Below, piece after piece: positions 1 to 13,515 of a stretch of DNA of 64,000 nucleotides. The translations under genes were made by a program, and so were the position numbers. Numbering within the stretch: the first letter of the stretch is position 1; the number at the start of each line of letters is the position of its first letter. Below the pieces are notes generated by a model. That model did not search any database. It saw only the letters and a list, made by a program, of their open reading frames with translations, and had not been told where the DNA came from. Source of the stretch: Anoplolepis gracilipes (Eukaryota > Arthropoda > Insecta > Hymenoptera > Formicidae); the NCBI RefSeq assembly GCF_047496725.1, contig NC_132976.1:3332001-3396000 (forward strand), written 5' to 3'.

Positions 1-810
1 CTTCTCAAAATAAAAAAATATGAGACTGTTACGTATAAAAATAATATTTGAACGAAAATGTTACTATCGCGCGTGAGTATACGTATCTCAAACTATTTGG
101 TTACGACGTATCTTTATGATCGCTGAGGAAACAACATAATTTTTGAAGCGGCAAAGTAATAAAGATCCATGCGTGACCGTGGATATAATTACGCGAATTT
201 AAATAAAACTCTAAAAATGCCGATGGACTTGGAACCGACAGTCAGCGCGTTTCAACTCGAAAATGTCTAAACCGGAAGTGAAGGTATTTCGCCTTTGTAC
301 TCTGAGAAAAACAAAGAACATTTCTGCGAAAGTGGCTGAACTGGACCGTGTAATAAGATGAAGACTGTACAACAGCGATAAAAATACAAAGCGAGATAAC
401 AGCACGAAAGTGGAAGATGATCATTCTTCATTTCTCGATCCGCGCGCGAAAACAAGAGCTTCTATTGCGGGTCATTGTCAAGTTTCAAGCCTTTATTCGT
501 CCCTCTTTTTCTACGCTTTCTTCATTTATTTATCCAGAATCTCTCGCTGAACTCGAAATTATACGACAAAATGATTAGAGAAAAATTTCTTTTCTATCAC
601 AATTGCGTCCCTTGAGATTTTCTTTGAAAATCTGCTATAATATTTAAGTAGAATTTTATGTGAAATATGATTAAAAATATTAAGTATAAAATAATTAAAT
701 ACGAAAAAATAGACGTTACTAATTTTACACAATACTTGTAAGTTTATAACATTCTCTTTAAATCAATTTTCTCGTTACATAATTAAAAATAAACATTGAG
801 TCTTACTAAA

Positions 811-976
811 ATAAATAATTATATCTAACAACTTTTGTCAATAATTTTATCAGCCAAAAAGATAATCCGCGGATTAAATAAGAGTATAATGTTTCGAGAG
901 AGATAAGGGTCATACTTGACAATGAGATAAAAATCTATGTATAAATCAAAATTAGCGATTCTTGGATTATCGAGGT
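811..976 (+). repeat. Left copy of about 166 bp inverted repeat
   Basis: Reads as the reverse complement of 2797-2968 with moderate divergence. Shared landmarks are acctcgataatccaag at one end and acaacttttgtcaataatt at the other. Either the terminal inverted repeats of a roughly 2.15 kb element or two independent opposite insertions. No transposase frame lies between them. Confidence 0.7.
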
Positions 977-2633
977 GAGTCACGTTTGAATTTACGAGGT
1001 TGGCTGAATTCGCGCAAAAAGGCGAGCGCCGCCGTTTGCGTCGACACGACACACAACTTCGCTAAGATCGATAGGACCATCGTGAAGAGGAGGGAAAAGC
1101 AAGTATGCACAAAGAATTAAGTGCACTGACCGTACACGGTGCAATGTTCGTTCTCTCATACACGACATTTAACACGAGTGTAAAAATTACTCGAGTATAC
1201 ACGAATAAAAATATGTATTGCTCGAAAATGCAAGGATTCTCTCCTCTCGAGCATTTTTTTTTTTTTTTTTTTTTCACCATAAAATTTAGCGATCAGGGAA
1301 GCTGTCTTCTCTCGGCACGTCAGAGTTTCTCGAGACGCATCGCGAAGAGAACAAAGAATTACGCGCTCGTTCCTCTTACTCTGGCGAATTCATCCCGACG
1401 ATTGTAGAACACACCGACGCAACGACTATAAACCTCAGTTTACCGTTAAGGTAACTTGCATGAGAGAGGCAATGCACCGCCGTCGTGTCGGTCGGCACGG
1501 TATACTCCCGTAGCAACTAACTGACCCAAATACGGACCGCCCATTGTCCGAAGAATCCGAGCAATTGCGAAAGAACGCGTCGTTAACATGTGTAATTGTG
1601 TCGTGACGAGATTTCTCATCAACGCCTTTTCGTTTCATCAAATTATCTGGAGAGCAAAAGCTCTCTCTCTCTCTCTCTATTCATCTCTTTTTGATACTGA
1701 TGCAAGGAAAATATGGAGGAGTATTTAGTAATTTTTTTAAAATATTTTTACGTGATATATTTAAATAATTTTAAAATAAATTTAAAAGATATCTTTAGAT
1801 TAATAGAGAGAGAGAGAGAGAGAGAGAAAGAGAAGACATGAGCGTGCTAAAGTTTATGAAAAAAAGAATTTTAAGAAATTGTGTTTTAAAGAAATATATA
1901 AATAAATGAATGAAAATATTTCTTCATTTAATTTTAGATAGCATTTAATAAACTCTAATCTTGAGATTTACCAAGATCTAAGAAGAGAATCTCGCGAACC
2001 GAGAAATTTTGATTTTAATGAAACTTTGCACACATCCTTCTTTAAAAAAGGCATGTTGTTGACATGTCATCGCTTTTCCGCGATGCTAATTGGTTGTCTC
2101 GATGTTTCGTTGTCAAGTGCATTATTGTGACTTGCTTTGCGCGTGTCGTCTGCAGCTGTCAAATTTTGACAGTTTGTGTGACAATTTGAATTAAAGTAGA
2201 AAATTTAAATTAAAGAAAAGTTAAAGAAAACGAAGAAGAGAAAAAGAGAGACAAAAGAAAGATACATATATTATATATGATAAACCTATGTATAAAATTT
2301 TCCCATGCTATTATATGTATATTAATTATGTAATTTATATTCGTGTAATTAATAGAAAAAAGAAGAGATGGAAGAAAAAAGGAGAAGGGATATAATATTA
2401 AATAAAGAAAAAGAAAGAAAGAAGGATGCTTTTTTAAAGCCAGCCGTAAATATTAAAATTAAATGTTTAACAATCAATTAGCATTGCGGAAAAAAACTTT
2501 AACGCTTAGCTTTAACATATACTATATAACCATACAATATAAACACAAGAATAAATAAATTTAGAAATTTGAAGATGTCGCTCAAAAATGATTCGAAAAG
2601 GCAGAATTCTGCCCTTAGATCTATATATTTTAA

Positions 2634-2671
<38 letters not shown>

Positions 2672-2796
2672 AATTATTGCCCTTTATAGCTTAAAGTATC
2701 CCTCATATTAAAGCTATATGCTTTTCTCGATATATCTCGAAAATTATTGAAGATATTGAAAAATCTTTTATACAAAAGTTTTCTGGCAAAAGTTTA

Positions 2797-2968
2797 ACCT
2801 CGATAATCCAAGAATCGCTAATTTTGATTTATACATATATTTTTATCTCATTGTCATCAGGTATGACTCTTATCTCTTTCGAAACATCATACTCTTATTT
2901 AATCCGTGGAGTTTCTTTTTGGCCGATAAAATTATTGACAAAAGTTGTTGGATAATTATTTACATCTC
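2797..2968 (-). repeat. Right copy of about 166 bp inverted repeat
   Basis: Partner of 811-976 in opposite orientation, separated from it by about 1.8 kb that includes a CpG-dense patch. Confidence 0.7.
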
Positions 2969-3699
2969 TATTTAATAAATAAAACTTTGAGAAAATAATT
3001 TTTTCAAGGATTTTTGAAAAAACTTTTTTCAGAATTTTGTTAATGTGATTAAAGGTATTTTTATGATAAAACTTTTGTATAACACATTTCTTAATATCTC
3101 TAATAATTTTTTAGATATACCGAAGAAAAACAAAATATAGCTCTACATATGAGAGATAATTTCTCCTTAAAAAAGCGTTTTTCTGCCTGAAACTGAAAAT
3201 TTCTAAATTCATCTATTTACTTTCTCTCCACGTGTGCAAAGTTTCATTAAAATCAGAATTTCCGGTTCACGAGGTTTCCTTGTAAGATATTTTATTTCAA
3301 AACTTTAAGAAAGAGAAAGATAAATTTTCTTTCATCTCAAATATCCTAATCTTAAATAATCTTTAAAATATGTAAATATTTCCCCGATAATACGCTGTTT
3401 TTATAACTTTAAAAAATTCTTATAACAGATATCGAAGATATATAAAACTTTTGATACGACACGTGTGTGTTTTTAATTATTATCAACGAGAAATATCTCT
3501 TTTTCTAATTAAATTTCTTCTTCAATAAATACCTTATAAAATCTTTAAATACAAGGTATCCTTTCGATAACTTTAGAGAATTCCTAACAACAGATATCGA
3601 AATAAATCTTGATGCGCGCGTGTGTAATAATAGAAAGTTACTTTCTAACTATTCGGATATCGGATTCATTATAATAGATTCATGCAGAAATAGGATGGA

Positions 3700-5864
3700 T
3701 TATGAAGTAATATCGTATGCGAGTGCGCGACTTGAGGGAAATTGCGGCGCGCCTTAAACTGCCAGCATTAAACGAAAAGGGTCGTAGGTGTGTCGACGAC
3801 GTTTCGACGGTCACGGTCCGCGGGGAACGACCGAGTCTCTTTGGACTTTCTCGGAGGAGCCTGGCCTGGACGGTGGACGGGACAGGAGGACGGCGGGATG
3901 TAATCGCGGCCTCCGCAAGCGAAGAAACGGCGCTTCGGCAACGGTTCATTGACAGGGAAGCCGCGTCGCGAGATCGAGATCGAGATCGGACGCGCGTTTA
4001 TTATTACGCTCGAATCACGCGCTTCGCAGATGCCTGACGGGATCCTGTTAATCCTATTCAACGTCGTGTCCGCACATGTTGATATCAGAGTCTGATTATC
4101 GACTTCGACGAATCTCCGAGACTTGTAAGGGATTTTCAAGCGTCCTTTTAGAGAACGCATTTCCTTATAAAATATCAAATTCGAATTATAATTAATGTAA
4201 ATGTAAAAATAATTATAAATATTGTTATAATTTATATTTTTATAATCTTGTATGAAATTATATATTATTTATTTTTTAATATATAAATATTATTCCAACT
4301 TATATTTTACTTATTATTTCATATAATTTTATTATATAAAAATATCAATTTTAATAGACATATTAATAACGAAGAAAATAATACATGTAATTATCGAATA
4401 GGCATAAAAGATGCATGTATCGGTTCGATCAAATACACCTATAATAATTATTACCAAACGATCCAGAAGTTTCTACTTATCTCGTTTGAAAGATGCGCGA
4501 TCGAGCATGTCTCTCATGAATCCCTCGTTAATCGTATCCTGATTATAATTAATTCATTTTCATGTGGTAGGCGTGTCCAAATAAATAGACAGAGCAAAAC
4601 GACAAACTTGCACATCCGTTATGAGAGTTGCCGCTGCTTTGCCTTCTCACGCTGGGCATGGAAAATTGACGCGCGTAAATCGCCGCTCCTTCCGTCATCC
4701 CCGAGACGAGGAGATTCTGTTCGGTACAGGAGAGCGAAGGATTGCGCAACAAGTTGCACGGTTCATCGACGGCAAAACGATCTCTGAACGAACGATCGAG
4801 ATCGTCGACCCTTTCGAAATTTCTTGACGAAATCCAGCTCAGTCAACTCGATCGTGTCGTCATTCGAGGACAATAGCTACGTGTATCTTCGAGTAAAATC
4901 GATTCTCTTGTGTGTGTATGTGTGTAAGCTTAAAATATCAAATTATGTGTTGTTATCTTAAAATATTGAATTTTATCACGCGACTGTTTGCCAAGATATT
5001 TCGCGCTCGTCATCCAAGGACAATTGCGTCTTCAACAGAGGGACCCGATTAAAGCGAGGTGTTAGGGATCGAAAGAGAAAACTTGCAAGATTGATGACGA
5101 TAAATATTTTTGTCGCTATGACTTTATCGTTATCTCGACACTGATAAATTATACATTTCACACACGACTCACCTTTTAATGTCACCTGCGAAAAGTATCT
5201 GTTACGAATGAATAATAATAGTATATAGGTACATCTCGAGACTTTCTTTTTTTTTCGCGTCCGCGATATTTAACACCAAACTGTAAACGCGGAACTCGTT
5301 AAGTCTGTCGTTGGAGAAAATGAATTACGATTTACAGTTAACTCGGAGCAAATGATAAATTTATCACCGGATACACATTTGCCCTATGTAGGTTACAAGT
5401 TTAATTTACCGGAATAATTAACTAATTATAAACATACGTGATATTATTTTCCACCGAAGATACTAATAATTTTAATACTATTTTAATCGATTATTTGAGA
5501 TTTAATTAAGTGTTGATCAAGCGAAACATTAAAGCAGGCAAAATAATATTGCTGACAATATATGTGTATGTGTATGTGTATGTATATGTGTGTTGGTACA
5601 ATATGATTGAAAATTTCCAATGACAATAGATATAATATACAGAGTCCTGCAACTGATATCTACAACATCTGTGACACATGTCAAGAACCTTTGTACAAAA
5701 AATATGAAATAAAAGAGAGATATCCCGATCACGTCTATATATATATATATAAATAATTTTTTCCATTATATATATTTCTCTCCATAGTTTTCACGTCGAC
5801 ACTAATCTTTTTTATCAATATTTTTTCATATTTGTCGACAAAATAAGTTCTATACACACGCACG

Positions 5865-5928
<64 letters not shown>

Positions 5929-7640
5929 AATATCTTCATATTTGTGTACTTCGAATATTTGGTCAATTATTTTTCATTAAATAGTAAATAAAATCGCTTT
6001 ATCGCGCAAAAATGTTTGTAAATATTTTTGTAAATGTAGCAAAATATTTATAATATTTAACTAGTAAGGAAATAAGTACACAACACGCCGATAAATTATG
6101 TATATATATTATAATTCTGCGAAAACATGTTGGCACGAAAAGTGTGATTGTGGAGAATTTCTTTTAAAGTGGCAATGACTTATATAACCGCGGTAGAGTT
6201 CAAGATAATTTTCTAGGCTAATTTCCAAACGCATAATTGGCAAAGTGCATCGGACGATTGCGCAAACGAAGAATTGAAGCGCGATTAGCGTCAAGCTTGG
6301 ACGAGCAGCAGGTAACACGCACAAACAACCGCGTCGTTAACTCCGTTCTCGCTTCCGGTGAGTGTGGCAAGAGATCCGAGTGGATGTGCAGAAAGAAGTA
6401 TGAACGAAACGAGAAATTCAGCCAGCCATAAAGGTTGAATTTCTTGTGCATTTAAAAAAGAGATATCGAAATCGTCGAGAACGCGTGTATTTACTTTTAA
6501 CTATGTACGATGGTTTCGTAATCGACTGTAGTAATTTTACTATCTTTACTTTTTTTACCAGGTTGCACGCAAGAAATATTCAACTTGCGATGTTTATTTA
6601 ATAAACCTTAAACTTTCAATATTTATATAAATAACATTCAACGACTAGTGCAACTCGTTCTTCCCGAAAAAAAAACAATAAGTCTGATATATTTTGATAT
6701 TTTTTTTTTTTTTTTTTTTTTTTTTGACAGAAACACGTGTTGAAATTCGTCCAAATATCTTAGCGGCATATTCTCTATACATATACACCATATATTTCTA
6801 TTGTTCAGAATGTCCCATAATATGATTACTTCAGTAATGAATTTAACACTTATAAAACAATAAAAAAAGTTTATAAACATATACGTGATATTACATCTAA
6901 TATTTTATTTTCTAAACAAGATCGTGTAGAATTTTCTAAAAACAAAATGACATTTTGACAACGTTAAATATACTCTGAGAAGCAAATCCAAGAAACCTGG
7001 AAGATTTGACAGAATAAGAAACTTGTACAATTGTTAAACCGTTAACAAAAGTGCAATAATAATAATATCAAATATTTTTTGTAAAGATAAGCAGAGACAC
7101 TGATTGCTAAAATACAAAACTTGTTAACTCACTTGGAAACAAGGTCAAATCATGTTTATATGAATTTTTTTAAATCGTTTTATCAAGTGCTAAATCCACT
7201 GCTAAAATGAAATCCACATGTGTGGCATTCATATATATTGTTTACTATCATTGCAATTTTTCTGACTTCTCTCTGATAATGATAAGAAATATCCTGGCGA
7301 GTTGTTTATTCCCAGAAAAATTGTTGTCGTCTATCATATATACATATATATATATATATATACATATCTGTCTATTAGCGTTTTCGAATAAAACAAATGA
7401 ATGAAAGCGATTAATAATAACTTCCAGCTTGAATTATTAAGAATATTTAAATTAATTAAAACAGATTAATTAAAACAAAATACTTTGAATAAACATTTGA
7501 TTGATTAAAAAATCTTCCATTCTAAGCCAACTGGCATCAAGTTGGACGCACTTTATATCATTTATATACGATTAATGTATTTTTGTACTAATCAGATTCA
7601 AAACTCATTTTCGATCGAAAATATATTCATGACAAATTGG
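3700..7640. other. Non-coding stretch with CpG patches and microsatellites
   Basis: Three CpG-dense patches (about 3715-4170, 4600-4900 and 6240-6500) sit in AT-rich DNA. Open frames cross them on both strands, but none shows domain-like composition or a clean exon boundary. A TG tract lies at about 5566-5592 and a CA tract running into (TA)n at about 5855-5925; an A/T tract interrupts at about 6702-6725. If the minus-strand gene at 8763-7720 continues downstream, part of this stretch is its intron, but I see no exon here. Confidence 0.4.
5855..5925. repeat. Compound (CA)n(TA)n microsatellite
   Basis: Alternating CA followed directly by alternating TA. It creates spurious short reading frames on the minus strand. 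Confidence 0.95.
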
Positions 7641-7719
7641 ATTTCATTCGAAACCGCTATAAATAAGATCTACATCCCAATCGAAATCGTTCTTTCGATT
7701 ATAAATTTTTGACACTGAC

Positions 7720-8763
7720 CTTCTCGAAGTGACACGTCGCGGAGTGGTCGCCGTGCTGGAGGCCGGACTGGTAGAGGTGCCGCTGGAGCAGGTCGTGTTG
7801 CCGGACGCGCTAACGTCGCTGGCCGTGGTCGTGGAGGCGAGGCTGCCCTGCCTCGAGGAAGAGGCCGCTTCCCGGTTTCGCGCGCCCCGGCACCTGCCGC
7901 CGGCGAACTGCCGGCCGGTTCGACGTGGGGTCACGACCCCGCCGGCCACGACGGCGGTGGTGGCCGTGTTTCTCGCGGGCGCGCTCGACGGTCGCAACAG
8001 CGTGCCGTTGGAGGTACCGCCGTTGGTCTGCGCCGCCAGGATCTCCGGAGCGATCAGCGCGATGTCCGGCAGCGAATTCGGCGCCGAGACGGAGGCGGTG
8101 CGCCGATTGGCCGGCTGCGTGGTACCCTCAGGTAGCCGCAGATGACGCAGACGCCGCATGGATGCGCGCATCCACGAGTTCGCGGTGGTGGCGAGGGAGC
8201 CGGGGGTGGCGGTGGTAGTGGCGGTCATCATCGTCGCCGCCGTCGTCGTCGTCGACGTCGTCGACGTCGACGTGCCGTAGCGATTTTCACGATCGACCGC
8301 CTCGTTGGTAGCGTTGCAACGCGCCGCCTCGTCATCGTCGTCGTTGCCGTTGCCGTTGACATTGCGATGCCGGCGATGTTGACGACCGATATTATTATTA
8401 TTATTATTATTGTTGTTTTGACGATCGAGGAGATGCGCGTTACCGGAGGACGGCCACCGCGAGTCACCGACCGCTAGGGACTTTGCCGTCGCGGTGACGG
8501 ACATCGCGGCACTGCGGGTTGCCGGCGTTTCGCGACGATCGCAGCCGCGCCTGCGTCCCGCGCTCTCGCGGGCAAGGGTGGGGGAAGGGGTGTCCTCCCC
8601 TCCCTGTTCGCCAGTGTCGCGTTCACCGCCGTGGGCGAGAGGCTCCGCGGCCGCGGGCCGCAGGCATTCCACTTCCTCGAGCCAGGACCAATCCACCTCG
8701 GAACCTTCGGAGCAACCGTCCTCGAGGACGCTACCGGACGTCGATTCCGCTTCCGGCGGCTGT
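7720..8763 (-). CDS. Internal coding exon of an unrecognised Ser/Thr/Asn-rich protein
   Basis: Open minus-strand exon of about 348 codons. It begins after a good acceptor (ttgcag at 8769-8764) with a phase-2 junction. An AAG|gtcagt donor lies at 7720; otherwise the frame runs on to a stop at 7644. The first residues are acidic (QPPEAESTSG, then a DWSWLEEVE patch). The rest is low complexity: a run of Asn near 8390-8420, polyThr/Ala, GGT-rich and Arg-rich parts, plus two more ordered-looking segments, SWMRASMRRLRHLRLP and SAPNSLPDIALIAPEIL. GC content is far above the flanks. I do not recognise the family. The entering phase fits both the donor at 17644 (strong) and the one at 9608 (weak), so it may be exon 2 of the gene starting at 18646. 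The many frames open on the opposite strand are shadows of this codon-biased exon. Confidence 0.6.
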
Positions 8764-9607
8764 CTGCAAGCATGAAAAAAAAATGCGGGCTTAATCTTGC
8801 TCGGGTTTGTATAATGCGGGTCTGCGCTCCAACGACCGTAGAACGTTGGAGAGAGCGTATTTCTCCTTTCCTTTTTTTATAGATATTATGCAAAAATATG
8901 TAAATATATTCCCCTTAGCGGTTATAATAGAAATAATAAGATGCCATTAATCATCGGCGTATGTTTGCAAAGCTGTCAGTAACATTGATCGAGAGTTTAT
9001 TCATTTGAGACTAGAGGTAACGTCGCTTATGTGTAATATGTAACATGAGAACAACAAATATGTAGAAAGACTTTCATTTGTATCTGATTAATCTCTAATA
9101 ATAACAGTAGTAATAATAGTTTCCGACTCTAATTTTCCGGCAAGTAATTTCATTATTTCTCGACATTGTATACATTTTACTTCAAATTTCACAACTCCAT
9201 CTCAAATAGCCCCCTTTTTTTTTTTATTTGATCACAAAAGCAATAGGTTTCCTTTCTCCGAACAGTTGAAAAGTTTCCGGTAGTAGGACGCGTAACGGGT
9301 CAATGGCCATCAACCTCCAGTGCATTCTTCTGATTTTACGCATCTTTCTTCTTTCCAAACTAGATGGAAAGCTGGTGATGAATAGTAAATAGAAATTAAA
9401 CGCATGTGGAGAAAAAGAGACCGAGGGCGAGAGATCAGTTCGAAAGAAAATCACTGAACGAGAATGGCCTGTTTTCCGGACATAGCTACTGCACGAGGGC
9501 CAAAGCTTGCACAGCATGGAAAGAAGGGGCCGAGGAAAAAGGGGGAGGCAAAGAAGAATGCCACCACGATGCGGGTTCCACGCTTCGCGCGCACGACCCC
9601 CGTATAC

Positions 9608-9735
9608 CGTGACTTCCGGTCCGCAGCGCCGACGAGAGCACCCAGCGAAGCACCCAGGACACCGAGAACTAGAAAGCACTTCCACGTGATCCCCGTGGGT
9701 GCCGCGCCAGCCCACATCCGTCCGCCATCGGCCAT
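9608..9735 (-). CDS. Candidate short first exon with a membrane helix
   Basis: ATG at 9735 (context ctcgATGGCC) opens about 42 codons with a hydrophobic segment (CFLVLGVLGASLGALVGA) followed by basic residues. A weak donor, CACG|gtatac, at 9608 leaves phase 2, which matches the acceptor at 8763, so splicing would give a type-II-like membrane anchor in front of the Ser/Thr-rich exon. Against it: an overlapping 176-codon frame is also open here, the donor is poor, and the region is generally CpG-dense. It may be only promoter or leader sequence. Confidence 0.25.
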
Positions 9736-10179
9736 CGAGAACAACGAAACACATAAATACATATACAATATTTAATTTTAACGATAAATTTTAAGTTTGA
9801 TTTTGAATATGATTTTCAATTTTAAGGGAGCAGTAAGTCATTACGTTTCGCATTTTTCTCTTGTCTTTTACGATTTATTAATTAAATATGCTAATTAAAA
9901 TTTTGCAAGACAACGCATATTTACAAAAGAAATCTTGAGAGCTCGCGATAAATGTAGAAATTATGAAGATTATATGAGTGAGAAAAATATCTACTACATA
10001 AAAATAAATATGCATTATTATAATTTTATCAATATTATTAATATTGATATATCTGTGAATTTCAAGCTTAAAAAAATTTTTAGACGATAAAAAAGTTAAT
10101 CTTTATCGATTGAAATAATACTAATTGCTTATGTAATTTATATTATAAAAGAATTAAGCGCATTCAATTTTATATTCTC

Positions 10180-10226
<47 letters not shown>

Positions 10227-11737
10227 TTTTTTCTTTATATATTGTACATATGTGTTTAAAAAAATAATAGAATGTATTTAGTACAAATTATAACATATAC
10301 TATGACATAATACACTAATATATGTAAATAGTAGAATACTGTCCTTCTGTTAAATTAAGAAAATAGAACACACGTTGTGTAAATGTTTTAAAACATGAAC
10401 TGCGTACTTTGTCATGTCGTATCCGCCCGCACGCCTTCCATCTTGGTGAGATAGTAGAATACAACGTGATTACGCAATCGTAGAAAGATAATCACAGGAA
10501 TGTGGGGGTGGAAAGAATAATCCTTCTCGTGCCTTCGAGTATACAAGAGTACGTTGTTTGCAGGGGAAATGAAGAAAAGATAAATTGTGAAAGAGATATA
10601 GACATCATTGTAGCTACACAACATACATTTATAAATGATTCATTTTCATTGAAAAAAAAATGTCAGAGATATTTCCAAGATACATTCTTTAACATACATA
10701 CATACGTTTGTATATATAGAAAAAGCAGCATGTTTCACTGATATATATGCGACAATAAGCTGAGATTGTCATAGAACTTATATCTTGTGCATGTCTTGTG
10801 CATAAAAGAAAATAAAAGTATTGGAATACATTTTTTGTAAGGACTGACTGATGCGTTTAGAACTTATTGTTAGCCTCTTCAGTCGAATAAGAATTTTAAT
10901 CTCTGATATCCAGAGTGATACTACTAGTAAATCTATTTACAATTAGCCTCTTCCCTATATATTTCATCCTTATTCTCAACCTAATCGCGTTCTTATGACG
11001 CTATGCAGAAAATATGTAATGATTCAGAATGTTCGAAAGTCGAGATGTATTATACGTAGTAAGACTTTTAATGTAACGAACTATAAATGACTATCTCTAT
11101 CACAAGTTACAAAAATTCCATCATTATTGCTTAAGTCAATAAAAAATCAAGCTTAAATAAATATAATCTGTACCAAATATATATACCAAAAATATACAAA
11201 AAAATAAAATATTTAACATATAATATTTGGTATAAAAATTTTAAATACCAAACTTAATAAATATTTTTATTACGATAAATATCTTATTATATTTTATATC
11301 GCATATCTCATTTCACAATTGTTAAATTAAATTAAAATTACTTTACAGTGTTGCATAAATAAAATTATATACACATGATAAATAAATAAGATTCGATGTA
11401 TAATTGTCAGAAAGAAATTCTCGGTCCCACTCACGTAACGAATTGCATTCGCGCCGATATTTCGTCGATTTCGCGTTGAATTTCCAATTTCTCTGAACAT
11501 GTTTGGAAATCCGCCTGGCATCGCGGACGAGCAGCGAAGCATTGAGGGGATTTCGTCACAAAAAGCAACGCGCATAACTACTGCGACGCGGCTTTCCGGA
11601 TGTGTAATGCGACCGACACACGTGACTCTCACCTTATTGTGAGTCGCGAGTCGCGCGTGGGAAGTGTTTCGCCGATATAACGACTGAAATTTGTTCAAAT
11701 CTCGGCGCGTACATCTCGCCGAAGGACAGAAAGAGAA

Positions 11738-11784
<47 letters not shown>

Positions 11785-11874
11785 GGGAGGCGAGGCCGAC
11801 GTTCGTGCGCCCGACGACCCGATTATATTGTACTTTTGCAACGCGCTTGCAGCGGTTCGCCTATCAATTCGCAG

Positions 11875-11919
11875 AGAGTGACTTTCTAAACACAGCCGTG
11901 CCCTTTCTCAGCGGGTCTA
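11875..11919 (+). repeat. Short repeat shared with 13471-13515
   Basis: About 45 bp sharing agagtgactttct and cgtgccctttctca with the copy at 13471-13515, both within CpG-dense patches. Minus-strand frames through both read LRKGT..FR.S, so it could be a fragment of an old coding element. Confidence 0.6.
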
Positions 11920-13470
11920 ACATCGATAATAATATCGCGGCTACATCAATCCTCCAACGATCTAATAATAATAATTTTCGATCGCTCTGAGAGCAATTAA
12001 ACTCAATTTGCCGTGAACACGTGTTCGACCGGAAATAGAATTTAAATCTAATTTTATTATAATAATACATAAATGCACATCACGAATTTTTGCATTACCG
12101 ATTTTTTTGAAACTTTATATCTAAAAATTTTATGGGTCGCTGATGATGAATCTAAAGTCAAATTTTATTAATTTATTATTTAATTATTTAATTAAACTTG
12201 GTTTGCCATATTAATTTGGCCATTTTTTGAATTAAAAATTTGAAAATTCTAATTTCAAATTTGAATTTAGTGACCTAAAGACCCGATCACCCTCGTAAGA
12301 GATATTTAAACTATTTATTTGAGGTTACAGTAGAAAATATTAATTTTTCCATATTTTTCAGTGATTATTTATTTATAATAAAAAACGTAGCAAAAAAAAT
12401 CTGAAAAAAATTTCTTTCAAATATTTTAAGATGTTCTGAATAAGTGTCTAAATTGCCATTTCGATATTTATAGGTAATAGTTTAGAAAATAAATTTTTTT
12501 TATAAAAAGTTCAAACTTGGACTATTTGTTTATAAATATATTATAAATAAAAATATATAATTATCTACTTTTTTTACACTTTATAACTCAAAAAGTTTTT
12601 GTCGTCATAAATCGCTCTCAGGACGATCTTGCTTCACTCGAAAACGTTATAAGAATTTCTTTTTCGAAATTATTATATTCCGACATTAATCATGATATTC
12701 TAGAATTTAAAATAAAAAATAAGACAGAGAAAATTCAAATATTTAAATATGATTATTTCAATAATTTTTTATTAATAGCACTCACACACAGTAATCTACA
12801 ATAAAAAATAGAGCTGTAGTATTTTACCTAAATGACACCGATTGCCAAGGGGTTTATAATTTTTCCTTTTTTTATAATTAATAAAAATTATTTTAAGAAT
12901 TAAGGAAGAGAGAAAAATATATCTTTATAGTGGCATACTCAAAAATATTTTATTGAAGTACAAAACTATTGAATTATTTAATTTTATATTGAATAAAAGA
13001 TTAAAATATCTATTTTTTTTTTAGAGAGAAATGATGGCAAACGCGTCTATCTTAATTTTAAATACAAACAATCTGTACTGTTAGAAATAAATATTGAAAT
13101 AAAAAATCTCTTTTAAATAGAATCCTTTTCCTTTTCCACTTTCTATTATTTTATATAAATTTTAACTGATTAACTGTTGAATTTACTTTGAAAGAAGAGA
13201 TTTATCTCTTCGGAAAAGAAAATCTCTTCTGTGAATAAGTGAGTTTTCAATTGTCGTATATTCAATTTGTTCTCTTCTTCTTATTGTTAGAGAAGAGACT
13301 TGTATTCTTTTTTTACACGTATTTCACTATTACATTTCATTTTATATCTCTCAACCCTTTATCTACGCTTTATGCTTATTCACTTTGTCTCGCAACTTAC
13401 ATACGTTAGCGACGCCGCATCCTCAATTCTATTACGGCAGAGCTTTGCTCTCAGACACGGATTAACCCGA

Positions 13471-13515
13471 AGAGTGACTTTCTCTAAATGCAGTCGTGCC
13501 CTTTCTCAACCTGCC
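13471..13515 (+). repeat. Second copy of the 45 bp repeat
   Basis: Same orientation as 11875-11919, about 1.6 kb away, with a few substitutions and a 2 bp length difference. Confidence 0.6.

Larger units (their letters stand above)
1..3700. other. Intergenic or intronic repeat-rich DNA, no supported gene
   Basis: AT-rich sequence with a CpG-dense island at about 980-1640 that is promoter-like in composition but has no convincing coding frame. It holds several diverged inverted or direct repeat copies: 811-976 against 2797-2968, 2700-2790 against 3069-3160, 1986-2040 against 3232-3290, and a direct pair at about 3361-3470 and 3538-3630. A (TA)n tract lies near 2638-2667 and GA/CT tracts near 1663 and 1806. 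The pairs have different centres, so this looks like an accumulation of small mobile-element copies rather than one palindrome. Confidence 0.5.

Noticed and set aside
3717..4178. Open frames on both strands (106 and 136 codons)
   Set aside because: CpG-dense patch with both strands open; no domain, no splice borders.
7729..8882. Several plus-strand frames (138, 97, 111, 93, 91 codons)
   Set aside because: Mirror images of the GC-rich minus-strand exon at 8763-7720, which has the proper splice borders.
9224..9754. 176-codon minus-strand open frame
   Set aside because: Overlaps the candidate membrane exon in another frame; Cys/Arg/Ser composition without motifs. I could not choose firmly between them, so only the splice-compatible frame is listed, at low confidence.
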